From Membranipora membranacea (lineage: Eukaryota > Bryozoa > Gymnolaemata > Cheilostomatida > Membraniporidae), in assembly GCA_914767715.1 (NCBI GenBank), contig OU612065.1, forward strand, positions 3,534,001-3,598,000: a stretch of 64,000 nt of DNA. The letters run 5' to 3'. The notes under the pieces were generated by a model. That model made no database searches. It was not told the DNA's origin and saw only the letters and a list, made by a program, of their open reading frames with translations. The position numbers were made by a program, and so were the translations under genes. Position 1 is the stretch's first letter. Each line of letters begins with the position of its first letter. Positions 1-11,913 of the stretch are shown piece by piece.

Positions 1-114
1 GGGTAAATGTACCATTAGGCCACCATTTAAAGTTTACATCCATATCATAAATATTTTTATTTAAATTCTAAAAATGACACCAGACACTGACATAGATTTA
101 TCGCTATATTGCAG

Positions 115-3100
115 ATAAACCAATATTCCGAGGTATTCCTACCAAGATCACAGTAACGGAGGGAAGCAATTCAACTGAAAATAATTTCACCGTTATATCT
201 AATCCTCCGGCATCCAAATACACATGGTTTCAGGTCAGCTCAACATTATTATTTTTTGTGGAGACAATCTAATATTGGCACGCAACTGCAGAGCATAGAT
301 AATCACTGTCTCTAATTTAGCTGTTCATAACAAAAATAATGTTATGGGCCTATACTTTGCCTCATGTGATGATCGACCTGTCATTCAGTGGTCAGCAAAT
401 GGACAACACTGCTCAGCACATGCATGTGATGGTCTACACCAGTATTAAATATCGCAGACACGGGTAACATCGTGGTGACCCCAAGCAGTTGGCTTTGTGC
501 CTTTATACAAACGGATTTTCAAGTGGTTTCAATGCAGAATGTTATTGTGGCAGTTTAGTGACCCTAAGTGAATGAGCAGATCTAGTCCTTGTGAAGTCAA
601 TAATTTAAGAATCTTTTTTTTTTGAGCTCAATCACCACTTTTACGCAAAAGACAGATAAAAGGCATTTTTATATATTAGCTAATGATGTGATTAGGACAC
701 CTAAACAAATAGCGCTGCTGCGTTAAAACAATTAATTTCAGTGTTTTATATGATTTAAGGTTGATGACGGAGTAGAGACAGAGTTGAAATTTGAGGCTAA
801 GCGAGATGGAAGTATTCCACAGATATCTGTTGATGGAGCTTTGCTGCATCTTGTTCACATAAACCGAGACAAGGCCGGCAACTACAGGGTCAAGGCTGAT
901 AATGACATCGGTCAGTCCTCCTTAGACTTCAGCATCGATGTACACTGTAAGTTAATCGGAAATTTTTTATCAATTTATAATCTATGTTCCGGCAAGTATT
1001 ATAAGATTTGAGAACTTTCAGCCACTGGCAAGCTCCTGTTGTGAAAAAATGATTTGTTGAGACGCTCCATACCATGTAAACATGACACGTTGACTTTAAT
1101 TGGGCTCTGGAGGAGTTCAACTGGATGGTCCTCTCCACACCAGCTATTGAGGTACTTTATTGCAACAAAACTCATCCTTCTACTACCTAGATCAATCATT
1201 GATGTCTTTTCTATTGATACTATTGCTGGTGATTATAGATGCTGCTGGAATCCCTAACAACCCATCACAGACGTACACAGACGGGGATAGCACTCTGAAA
1301 CTATTCTGTGTGGTTGACGCCAATCCACCGATAGCTGACTTGGCCACTAACAAATGGACTAGACTAGACTATGACATGGGCCGTGCTACTCAGTCTCTGG
1401 AGAGTGGCTCAGGGAATCTGAGAACTTTGGTACTGACCATTTCTAGTGTGATCAGAGAAGACATTGGCACCTTCACCTGTGAAGCTCAGAACAGCCTTGG
1501 ATCTGCAGCTATGAAAGATTACACAGTAGATCCGGTCGCTTGTGAGTATCTCATGAGATCGCAATTTCTGGCACTTATACAAACCTGACTGAGAATTATT
1601 TATTTAAATAATACAAAATAAACAACCGTTGCAATAACTACCTTGTGACATACAGGTTTTTGATATAAATAAATCCATGAGATAGTGATCCACTAAACAG
1701 CCAGCTTGCTTTGGCCTGACTTTACAAGCTACTCACTGTAGTTCCCTTTGCCTTCTGTCTCTAGTTCAACCTGTAATCAACAAAGCACCAAGTACAGCAA
1801 AGGCTGCAGCCCAGACGCACACAGATGGCGATATAAAGTGTAATATGGAAGCCTTCCCCAGACCGGCTGTCGAGTGGAGTAAAGATGGCCAGTTACTGTC
1901 ACTTGACGGATCTAAATACAGCATGTCAACCAAAAAACAAGGCAAAATTATTTTTACTTTTCACCTGACTGTGAAATCAGTAACAGACACAGATTATGGA
2001 GTTTACCAGTGTAAAGCTAGGAATTCTAAAGGAGAAGACACACATGATATCACCTTAGGTGGAAGAAGTAAGTTATCCCCACATTTTTTCTCCTCTCCTT
2101 TTGTGTCTCACTGATACCCTAGAGATTACTCTGACTAGGTCATTTTTGCTCAGCAATTTAGATTGTAAAAGTTGAAAATCAATGTCGTTCGAAATATTTC
2201 TCTTATCATCTTACAGCTGACTTAATTTGGATAATAATAAAACTGGCTGTCTAATTCACACAGAATTCTTGTTGTGAGACTCAAGTTTTGCTTCATGAAT
2301 GAGAGGCTTTTTGCCCTGAACCTATCATACTACCTAACGTACTAACATTTTTTGATATCATTAAACATTGTAAATAAAACCGGTTTGTTAACATCGTCTC
2401 TGACATATTAATTTTAGGTAAACCTGATATACCAACGGGGCTGGAGATGCTGAATATCACCGATTCATCTGTTATACTTGCATGGATTGAAAGCTTTGAT
2501 GGCGGGCTAACTCAGACATTCCGAATCAGATACCACACATCAGGTGGCCAGTTCTTATACGCTGACGCCTCAGGGCCACCCTACACACTTGAAGGTATGG
2601 TCCAGTAAATGAAATATACAGTAGCAAGATAATAATGAACATATGCCCTTCTCTCCCTTTGTTGTTTTTTCCTTTCCAGACATGTTAAACATGCAGTAAT
2701 AACCACTCTGTTGGCATCGATTGATTGGAGATTGTCATATCCATCTATATCTGTCATTGGGTACTTGTAGGTTTGAAATCAGAAAGCAGTTATGAAATAT
2801 CCCTGATGTCCTTCAATGATGAGGGTTCCAGTTCGTACCATGGACCAATAACAGTAACAACAAGTGGTAAGATATAATTGTAATCAGCTCCCAGACCGGT
2901 GAAATTAAAATTTGAGCTGTGACAATCTGTGATGAAGTTGAGCGTAGTCTGTGCTCTTTAACAGCCTAATTATTGTCACTGGTGATATATACAGTTCAGC
3001 CCTTCAAACTACAATCCAAGGATAAAATTTAAATTTTTTAGAAATTGATCCACGAGGTAAACAAAGTTCTTGTCCTTGTCTTTTAAAACTCTATAGTTAG

Positions 3101-5579
3101 AAATTAGAGCCTTCTGCTGTCGCCCATGTTTATTGAATTGCAACTGTCTAAATTTATACTTTCCAGTACTAACAACATGTATATAGTGTGGGTAGATTTC
3201 AGCTGCTAGATTTCATTTTTTTTGCATAATCCTTTCTCTCCTTTCTTGATGCTTTGTAAACAAGACATATTGCGATCAGTATTTGAATTACCCAACATCC
3301 ACAAATAGAGGAATCAGCTGATGCTTAAATTACACTGGTTAGTCACTGATACTGAGAATCTCAATTATCTTATTTGTTTTATATCATATCCACACCAAGT
3401 AAGGACATCCTTACTCTACAATGTCATCCTCTAAATGCTTCAATGTCAAAATGACGGTGCAACATAAACAAACAACACTTAATGTTTACAGTTACCCCCA
3501 CTCAGGCTCCCGTGGTAGTGAGTCCGCCTAAAGCTGATGACCCAATGCTGATAGTGATAATGGCTCTCGCTGTCGTCGGAGGCTTATTACTGATTGTCAC
3601 CACCGTGCTTGTTTGTATATTTGTGAGAAGGAGAAGGAAGCGAAAGTTGAGTGAAGGTGAATATAAAAATCCGACATCAAGTATTTTATCGACGATGGCA
3701 TAATTAATAAAGTCACAACTAACATTCGGGTGTCTATCTAAACCCAAAATCTAACTGGAATATGCTTGGTCTCCCAGTTTGCTTGTGGTAACAATAATGT
3801 GCAGCTACTTTTGTTCTTGTGTATTAACTCATGTGTCCTGCTAGTGAATAGGCAGGCAGGCACTTGGGCAGGCACTTTTTTACTACTGTGACGACTTGAG
3901 TAACTAGCCATTGGCACTTTTTTTTGTTTAGCAACTGATTCTGCGAGTCAGAGTAACACTGTAGAGATGTATGGTACACATGATGGCTCATTTTTCAATG
4001 ATGATGCAAAGAGCTATAGTACATACGAAAAAGGGTTAGACGAGGATTACGCTAAACACTATGATGATGATGAGGATGATGATACTGACCATGTGAAAAA
4101 AGGATCCAAAGGAACATACCTGACCGATGATCCATCCCCAATACGCCAATCACCTCCCTGGTCTAAAATGGAAGGTTCGTATTCAGTTTGTATCACTGCT
4201 CTCTCAAAGAATATCAATGCGGCTGATGGACTTCATATTATGATATGTACAACAACAACAAAAAACTTTAAATTTTGACGAAAGAGATCAAATGAATGTA
4301 CATTTCATTTGCCTTGTTTCTGCGACATCTATGCTTTTTTGCTTAGAACCCATATGAAACATAACAAACATATATGGTGCCAGTCTTGCCCATATGGTGA
4401 CAGTATGTAACGTTTTGAGAGTCCATTCATTATGACTACATGTCCTCATCATTTTTATTATTGTCTTTTAGATCCTCACGGTAATGCTGGGTTATATATT
4501 AGACATCCTCCAGCCAGTCATGTCAGTGAACCTCGTGATGAGAACTATGCAAATGAGCTGAGAAACAAGACCAAATCACTGCAGAAAGCGCCGGCAAATA
4601 ATATCCAAAGGGTAAGATTTCAATGACATAAAACATTCATCAATGTATTTTTTCCAAATTCTAAAAGGCCAATAATCTTTGTGATCACTTTTCTATTTAG
4701 GTTTATAAAGTTGTGATTCTAGTTCATTTCTATTTCTTGGTGTTAGAAGCTGTTAGAATGTATTTGAATTGTAGTGTTTTGTGTATTTCTCTAGCCTGCC
4801 TGGGTTGCTAATCGACCTCCGGCTCCTGCCCCTCCTGGTCGCTCTACTAGCCATCCTACATATGATTCACCACCTTTAGTACCTGACAGAAACTATTCAC
4901 CTGTTACAGACTACCAGGCATACACACAAGGTTTGTTAAATCATAGATTATAAACATAATGTACAGTGATGTGGTGATATCATTGTGTTTAGTTTACCTA
5001 GGCTGACTATTGGCCGCTGTTACCATATCGCTGTGATGTATGGAGGTAATTAGAGTATTTCTGGTGTTGGTTTCACCGGAACTGTGTGTTTATATTGTCA
5101 TACATAACTGTCCTAACAAAAGTATTGCGATTTGAAATTTCTGTTTGTCGAGGCCTGTTGTAAAGTTCATAAGGTGAGGTTTGTTGCTGATAGAGAAATA
5201 TTTGGGTGATCATCAACTTGACGTTCTGCTGGCTTTTTTACTGACTGTAAGCAATAAAAGTACCAGTGTGACAATAACAGTTAAATAATGAATGTACTTG
5301 TTGCGCTCTATCATCTCAGCTGGTCAGCTGATAATGATTTCAACACATTGTCTTTTGTAGGTGTGGCAGTCATTTCAATCAATTTCTGCGACACAAACTG
5401 TTAAATCATTTTATTGTGCAGACCTGGAATGTAATGTGGCCCATGAAATCATACCCTTCGCGGTGTACCATGTATAATGGTGTTGTTATCTGTTTTTAGC
5501 CGGGTTGTATCATGCATCGTTTGGTAGAAGTACACCATCAGTAGAAAGTACTGATGATATGAGAGGACACCTTGTATAG
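115..5579 (+). CDS. Ig/FN3 transmembrane adhesion protein, nephrin-like (3' part of gene)
   Basis: Eleven exons are seen: 115-233, 760-946, 1239-1541, 1765-2067, 2418-2594, 2771-2866, 3492-3656, 3932-4174, 4472-4611, 4795-4930 and 5500-5579 (stop TAG). All junctions are GT-AG and keep frame, giving about 648 residues; the first exon begins inside a codon, so the 5' end lies left of the window. Exons 1-2 and then exons 3 and 4 each encode an Ig-like domain with the typical late YxC or YxVKA-type strand (for example DYGVYQCKARN and GTFTCEAQN). Exons 5-6 make a fibronectin type III domain. Exon 7 holds a hydrophobic membrane helix followed by a basic stop-transfer run (RRRRKRK). The rest is a tail with an Asp-rich stretch (exon 8), Pro-rich parts and a final GHLV. 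Ig repeats, one FN3, one membrane helix and a long tail is the nephrin layout; Kirre/Neph proteins lack the FN3. A cell-surface recognition role is inferred from architecture only. Confidence 0.85.
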
Positions 5580-7048
5580 ACAATGTCTCATACAGATGTG
5601 AGATATCAACAAGAGTCATCACATTCATTCAGTCATTTCTATATGGAGGTTGCTGACTTCCTATCTCCCTACAGAATCCATGTTTCACTGCCTAAGAGTA
5701 TCAGTATGAATCACGCCAAGTCAAGAAGCTCTTTACAAGTGTTGTGTATTGTAAACTTAAAATATACATATTTTATATACATATTTAGAAAGAAGTTTCC
5801 CCTGCAAGGGTGGTGCTAGTGGCTTCATCTATCAACAACAGAGAACAGGTGCTATTAAGTATAATATTTCTGGCAGCCGATGTACATATTAGTAATAATT
5901 TTAGTCATTTTACAGCTAGTAGTATAGCCCTCACCGACCTATGATAATATCTGTTATTCACATTATTAAACTTTAATTAAACAATTACTGTATTATTTCA
6001 TTCACAACAATTATATTCTATTAGTAGGTAGCATTATGTGAAACACTGCTATGTATAATGTACTGTAGATACTTATGATTTTTTAACTTGCTCAAGGACC
6101 AGGTTTATCACACCGGACCATTCATTACGAGAGCATTTTTAAAACGCTTTAGTTTTCATTCGATTTTAGCATAATTTCTTTTATTCTTCTCTATATAACA
6201 GCAATGGATGCTGGTCCATGATATCAATAAACTAGTCATTCAAATACTAGAGTGCATCATGTTTGTTAACTTGACCATGTAAAAAATATAATGATGTGCA
6301 GATATTTATTTATCAAGGTTTTCTGAAAGCGTGAAATTTATGATGTGCAGGACTGATGTTGTAAATTATCTCAACCGGTCAAAAGGTACAGCATTATCAG
6401 TGTTAACAAATGTGTGTGCCGATAAACTCGTACCTGTGTGGAGCTTGATTGTAGTTACACATGAGCCCATCCTGATGGTTACTCAGTAATATCATTATAG
6501 TAAAGGATCAAAGAGAAAGTTGAAGCAAAATACTTAACCAAAGTATAACAAGTTAGAGGCAAAACTAGCGGTGTCCAACTGAGCAAAGACAAAATGAAAA
6601 GATAGAAATGACTTAGTCAATGTGTTAGCTCTGATTGTTTGTTGGGTCAGAGCTTTATTCAAGAATGCTGTGTGCTCCCGCATAAATCTCTGTCTGCTTG
6701 ATGTTGCAACTTGTAAAAAAATAACATACCAGCTATGAACTTCATTGATGCCAGCCTCTAGTTTGACGACTTGAAAGTGTTTTTTGTACGAGTAATCTAC
6801 TTTAGAATTATCTGCTCAACCAAACTGGAAAGATAACTCCTTTCTGCTAGCTAGACTTGATTACCATTATTTATTTTTACTCTGTTTTATATACGAAGCG
6901 ATGGGCCTTTGGCAATGGAATTGACATTCTGTGTAGACTTAATTGCGGATGTAAAAAGACTTGTCTCGAAAATGAGGAAGGTCTCATCCCTTAAAGTAGA
7001 AAACAACCTCCTCCTCTGACATTGCTCTTTTATAAACTAAAAGCCTAC
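5580..7048. other. 3' UTR and intergenic sequence
   Basis: No gene is seen. The 3' UTR of the adhesion gene probably lies here; a candidate polyadenylation signal AATAAA is at 6226-6231. The rest is AT-rich sequence without recognisable coding content. Confidence 0.5.
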
Positions 7049-7364
7049 TTGATAGCCCCTTCCTAAGACTCTCGCCACTCAGATCGAAGCTGTACAAAGA
7101 AAATCTGCTCGCATAGTATTCAATATACCACGCATCAGCACAGCCTTGACTACAGGTATGCTCAAAAGACTAGACTGGGAACCATTGGCCTGTTTGCACT
7201 ACCAAGAGATCAAGACACCAATATCAGAATACACAACACCATCAGACTGCCTAAAGAGAACTCGCCGACATGGCCTCAAATATAAAGATGAGCATCACAA
7301 GACCAAAGCTCACATGTCCACCTTCTTTGTATCTACCAGTAAAGCATTGAATAACTTAGAGTAG
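7049..7364 (+). pseudogene. Decayed non-LTR retrotransposon fragment (reverse transcriptase C-terminal part)
   Basis: One reading frame runs from about 7072 to a stop at 7362 and starts with a segment reading QIEAVQRKSARIVFN, a hallmark of the region after the polymerase domain of LINE reverse transcriptases (basic-aromatic helix after an (I/L)E.VQ.RA.R pattern). It ends with FFVSTSKALNNLE, resembling the usual terminal F..R....WN.LP block. There is no 5' part, so this is a truncated insertion. A SINE follows directly. The clade (CR1, L2, RTE or other) cannot be assigned by eye. Confidence 0.65.
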
Positions 7365-7626
7365 GAGTAGGAAGTAGCTCAGTTGGTTAGAGCGCCGGTC
7401 CTTCAACACGCAAGTGATGAAGGTCGTGGGTTCGAATCCAACTGCAGTCTATTGCCTACTGGGGTTTGGTTGGCCCCCAGGTGTGCTCCGACCTGACTGC
7501 AAACTGAGAGCAAAACTGGCGCAGACATTATGGCCTTGCCATTAAGGCAAAATAATATTTCGCCGCCCATGCTTCGGGATGTGGCGTGTGATAAGACATC
7601 CGGTTTTAATCAACCTTTAATCAACC
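7363..7626 (+). repeat. tRNA-derived SINE, copy 1
   Basis: The tRNA-like head has an A box (TAGCTCAGTTGGTTAG, 7375-7390) and a perfect B box (GGTTCGAATCC, 7429-7439). It continues into a non-tRNA body (CAGGTGTGCTCCGACCTG, then CTGCAAACTGAGAGCAA) shared with two more copies in this window (56991-57225 and 58782-59020). The tail is a short repeat of TTTAATCAACC at 7603-7626. It is a SINE and not a functional tRNA, because the anticodon arm region carries an insertion and the body is conserved outside the tRNA part. Confidence 0.85.
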
Positions 7627-8327
7627 CGAGGACCGTATTCTCTGTCCCTCTGATTAGCCACCCCACGCCCTACCTGATCTCGGACTGAAATACATACTAA
7701 CGGAGTGCCACATTACCAAAGTCTTCAACTGTGTAAAGCGGTGATCACGTCGGCAAGTACCAAGTAAGTAAGCACCTTCCTCCACCCGCCCTCCCTGCTC
7801 CACCCTTTATTTAACTAGGGATTATTCCTTCGGAGTTGTGTGCTCATAATGTAGCAATTACTACAATGTAATGGCCTTATACTATTCGTCAAATAATTAG
7901 ACTTGTGACAAATCAAATGTTAGTGTGTCATTTGGCGGTTTGGCAAACGTGTTTTTCCTTTGAGCCCCCTTTGAGCAGAGTGAGCATATTTGAGATACAG
8001 AGATTTTACTGACAAATTGAGATACGAGATATCATCAAGGTATCACCATAGGTAAGTTGCCATTTTATTGAATCATATTGTGGTATGGTAAAATCAATGA
8101 ACTAAGGTTTAGTTCATTGGTAAAATATGCATTGAGCATGCACAACAACTGAGACTGATGCGTGATTAAACAATATACATACAGTAGTACACTTATTGTC
8201 ACCAATGAAGTTCATTGTTGTCACTTATATCATCAGTATCGAAGGCAATTGCAATGATGACCTTCATTCATCATCATTGCACCTACCTTACCTAGGAAGG
8301 GGCAAAAAGTCCTTGCTCTATATCCAT
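7627..8327. other. Intergenic, nothing recognised
   Basis: AT-rich sequence with no supported open exon and no repeat structure that I could recognise. Confidence 0.4.
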
Positions 8328-8434
8328 TGTGACTGCTGTTATCTGTTTTTGAAGAGAATGAAAGAGATGGCTTGACAGTCCAGCACCTAAGGGCAATTCA
8401 TTCATTCATTGCTTGCCTGGCAAATTATTATTTA
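8328..8434 (+). repeat. Dispersed repeat, copy 1 (pairs with 10405-10509)
   Basis: This block (GACTGCTGTTATCTG, then GACAGTCCAGCACC, CATTCATTG, TTGCCTGGCAA) reappears in the same order and orientation at 10405-10509 with small differences. The two copies frame an island of inverted repeats and may mark two copies of one larger element. Confidence 0.65.
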
Positions 8435-8963
8435 TTGTTAATCTATGGAAAGCCCAGGCAACATGCAAATTGTAAATTGCAATTTGCAAATAATCATAAT
8501 GTACATTTGCAATTTGCAAAAAGATAATTCAAGTTGTCTACTATGATAGAAAACTCCTATCCAACTTCATTTGATTTGAGTTCTTGAGTGTAAGGAGGTA
8601 GAAATGACACACCAGCCCCCAGCCCCCACCACAAGGGTACCAAACAACCAATTGTTTCAGGCTTCCGCAGCACTCTCTTTCTCAATGGAGGCAGAATCGA
8701 TACCAGTGACAAATGACTGTGAGTTACGTTGTACTTTAACACACCCTGGAACACAGGGCTCCCTTGGACACAGTGGGCTCTTGACCAGAATGTCCCCCAG
8801 AGGGTCAGGCAAGCTAGCACACACATATTAGGGCTCCCCGTGTATTTTACTGAAGATTGAGTGTTTTTAAGTTGAAAAAAATATTTGCTCAGTTTAAATG
8901 AAAAATCAATAAAAGATTTTAGACTGGAATTCAGCCCAACAATTTGGAGTTAGCTACCCAGGG

Positions 8964-9202
8964 GGGTCTTTCAATTAGAAACAGCCAAAATCGCAATCTG
9001 ATCGCTCACTCACTGAGTGAGTGAGACCTGCTAGGGGTCTCGCTTTTAGATCGCTCACTCTTTGATGGAGCTATATAGATTCTGAGTGAGCGATCTGAGA
9101 ACGAATTTGTCTAATTGAAACACCAAGTGAGCAATAATTTTGAGCGATGTGATTGTGATAATCTGCTTTAGTAAAGCATCACTCTTTCTAATTGAAAGAC
9201 CC
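8964..9202. mobile_element. 239 bp MITE with perfect 18 bp terminal inverted repeats
   Basis: Left end GGGTCTTTCAATTAGAAA (8964-8981) is exactly the reverse complement of the right end (9185-9202). Inside are further palindromes built on GAGTGAGTGAG/CTCACTCACT around 9003-9025 and GAGTGAGCGATC near 9082. There is no coding capacity. The flanks are G and C runs, so the target duplication cannot be read. Confidence 0.75.
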
Positions 9203-9624
9203 TCCCCCCCCCCCAGGTTAAATGCTTTGGACAAACAATAACAAACTTAAACTCATCAGCCAAACAAAATCAAAACTCAAGCACATGGGTCATTCTAAGC
9301 AGAAATGAGTAGATAACACTTCAGTCCAGTCGTTTTGAAGAATTTATGAAGATGAAAGTTTTAAAATTGAAGATTGCTCTATTTTCTCTGAAGAAATTGA
9401 AGACGGCTCTGTATGCAGGGAGCCCCCATATTAGATAGAATTGGATAGAATTATCAAATGAATTAGAATTAGATGGTTCAGCCTCATCCCATGACAGGAG
9501 TTTTACACAGTATTCAGCTTTTGCAATGAAACTGTTTTTGGGGTTTGGTTGAGTTTGGGGGTTAACACGTTACATAAATTATAAGCCATCAATCCTTCCA
9601 ATTTTGTTGTACATCTATCTTAGG

Positions 9625-9712
9625 CACTGGTTTGCCGGAGTTTATTACAAAAGTATACTCTACTGTACATAGTAATTAATATACTTTTGTAATAAGCTTC
9701 CCCAAGGCAGGG
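9625..9712. mobile_element. 88 bp hAT-like MITE with 8 bp target duplication
   Basis: The 8-mer ATCTTAGG stands at both sides (9617-9624 and 9713-9720). Between them the ends pair imperfectly (17 of 24 positions by eye), including a perfect 16 bp inverted repeat TTATTACAAAAGTATA at 9642-9657 and 9680-9695. An 8 bp duplication and a C.CTG terminus suit the hAT superfamily. Confidence 0.65.
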
Positions 9713-10404
9713 ATCTTAGGTTATGGATAATTTGGATATATTGCGATTTATTTGCATGTAGGCTACATGGAGGCAACTTAATTTATTTTTTTGCAAATTA
9801 AAAATGTACATTATTTGCAAATTGCAATTTACAATTTGCATGTCGCCTGGGCTTTCCATAATAATCAGTAATTTTGTATCACATTCATTTATTCGGTTCA
9901 TGGAGATTCTCCTTCATCTTGCATGCAACTTGCTTCATACTTTGGGGATTATCGCCAATTTCACAAGTTGAAGGTCCCGACAATGTGGCAAAACTGTCCC
10001 AGTCATCAACGGGCTTGTGTGGCATGCCAATTGTGCAGGACCTACGTAGCCTCTGGCCTGGGGACCGTGGGGTAGACTAGGGGAGGGCGCTCCATTCATT
10101 AGCCTGTAGTGTAGCTATGAGGAAGCTATTTTGACTAGACTTTGAGTTACAGTGGGGGAAGTTTTAATGTAGCGAGTGTGGCCTGGAATACCGGATAGTG
10201 TGAGTAAATGGAGTGAGAAACACTGGTCTTATGATCAGTTCTTGGTATATTGTACACAGTACGGGCTGCCTTTCGCTGGACTGCCTTAAACTGAGTCTTT
10301 TCAAGAGACTCTTATATTTTAGTTAGTACATTGCGCTGTTGTTACTCTACTCCAGCCTAAGGAAGTCGAGCTATGACTAGGTAGTGTTGTCATCACTCTA
10401 CCCG

Positions 10405-10509
10405 CTGTGACTGTTGTCTGTGTGAACAGAGTGAAAGAGATGTCATGACAGTCCAGCACCAAGGAGCGATGCAGATTCATTCATTGTTTGCCTGGCAATT
10501 TATTATTTG
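10405..10509 (+). repeat. Dispersed repeat, copy 2 (pairs with 8328-8434)
   Basis: Same block as at 8328-8434: GACTGTTGTCTG, GACAGTCCAGCACC, CATTCATTG, TTGCCTGGCAA. Directly after it comes a 46 bp palindrome. Confidence 0.65.
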
Positions 10510-10555
10510 AAATGTGCCAATTTCAAAAGCAATTGCTCTTGAAATTGGCACATTT
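10510..10555. repeat. 46 bp near-perfect palindrome
   Basis: AAATGTGCCAATTTCAA (10510-10526) is mirrored by its complement at 10539-10555. The 12 bases between are themselves palindromic around GCAATTGC, leaving one mismatched pair over the whole 46 bp. No target duplication was found. Confidence 0.75.
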
Positions 10556-10692
10556 TAAACTGGGGCAAAATCCACTAAAGTAGCACGAACTACTGTACAT
10601 AATTGATTGCTAAAAAGTAGGTGTAATACCCAAAAAGTCCAGTTCTGTATGGGCAGTTGCCAATTTTATGAAAAAAATCATAGCAGAGGAGA

Positions 10693-10796
10693 TTCCAGGG
10701 TGCGATAGGTGTTGTAAGATGTATGACAGGTGCTGTATGGGACATGTCCCGTACAGCTCCTGCCACACGCCTTACAACACCCGTTGCCAGCGCTGG
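10693..10796. repeat. Imperfect palindromic element about 100 bp
   Basis: GGTGTTGTAAG near 10708 pairs with CTTACAACACC near 10776, and TGTATGGGACATGTCCCGTACA stands at the centre (10733-10754), with mismatches between. It has no coding content. It resembles a decayed palindromic MITE. Confidence 0.5.
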
Positions 10797-11913
10797 TTTT
10801 CGTGCCCATTCAGAACAGCAAATTTTTGTAATGTAGTTTTATTGTGATAATATTTAGTACTTGTCCTTTCCTAACTAAGATCTCATCAACGGAACATCAA
10901 AATTTGAGGAATAAAAGTTTGAAGGTTTAGCTATTCGCCATTTAGGCCTATTGTCCCGTGACTGACAACTATGCTCAAATCTACTGTAAAATCGCTGACT
11001 GGCTGCCCATCCCCAGATTTTTTCTTTCCTTACACAATTGCCCCGTACCGAGAGGTTCATAACCTGAGTTCTATTGGGATGTATGTATCGATATCCACCC
11101 TAGTCAAACCATTGCAGTGACAGCTCTTACCATAGCTCCATATCATTTTTAAACCTAATATAACATAGTGAAGAGATATTCTTATACTCAAGAGGTATCA
11201 ATACTGGATTAACAAGCCCAGTTCCTCAAAAAAACAAGGCTGTAATTGGTAGTTGTGTGCCCCACTGGGGGTGATTTAATTTTAGAAATAGGCTATGTTG
11301 TTCGCAACCATCTGTGTTTGAAATCTCCAACTTAATCTGACAGTGCCTATAGTAAGCTTCACAGTTGTAAAACCACCATCACACTGCCAGGAGATCATTT
11401 TTCCATTAGGTACTATGTAATGCTGCACTTAGTCGTATGGCATGTTTGATCTTCGTGTCTCTATTACATTATCTTAGTTGTCATTCCATGTGAGTTAATT
11501 TTCACATTTGAGAATGGAGAAAGTTCAGTTAAGCTACTACCAGTAACGGGAATCAACCTAGTTCACAAATCTCATTGATCGTTTTGACTATTACAACTAT
11601 ATTTTTCTCATGATACTAAAGCTCATTATTTGTCGTACCTTATCCAATGTTCCTAGCTGATCAATTTAATTGCATTTATTAAACAGCCCTCTCAGTGTAA
11701 AACCCAAATTAATTTACACATCTTATTTTATGATCACATTCACAATCACATTCACAATGTGATCAGAGACAATATGACTACCGTCCCTGTTGTCATCAGT
11801 TGAGTCACTTTGCTGTCAGTATATGGTTTATAATGACCCGCAATTCATGGCTCGGTTATTTTGTTCACATTTTATTAACCTCTTTCTCTTAGATAATCAG
11901 TAACGTAATCATC
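10797..11913. other. Intergenic sequence upstream of SUB1
   Basis: No supported gene or repeat. The SUB1 5' UTR and promoter should lie in the right part; a TTTCTCTTAG acceptor just before the SUB1 start codon (about 11882-11892) suggests a 5' UTR intron. Confidence 0.4.

Larger units (their letters stand above)
8444..9860. mobile_element. 1.4 kb element bounded by about 75 bp inverted repeats, with nested insertions
   Basis: The left arm 8444-8520 starts TATGGAAAGCCCAGGC and continues with an AATTTGCAAA-type stretch; its reverse complement closes the element at 9789-9860 (GCCTGGGCTTTCCATA). The interior has no convincing coding frame, so it is a non-autonomous DNA element or two inverted copies of a repeat. 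Two smaller elements sit inside it (8964-9202 and 9625-9712). No clear target duplication is visible at the outer ends. Confidence 0.6.

Noticed and set aside
7367..7450. Functional tRNA gene
   Set aside because: A and B boxes are good, but the anticodon-arm region carries an insertion and the same head is followed by a conserved non-tRNA body in three places, as expected for a SINE.
8557..8831. Overlapping frames on both strands, 75 and 89 codons
   Set aside because: Located inside an inverted-repeat element, with no family resemblance and low-complexity composition.
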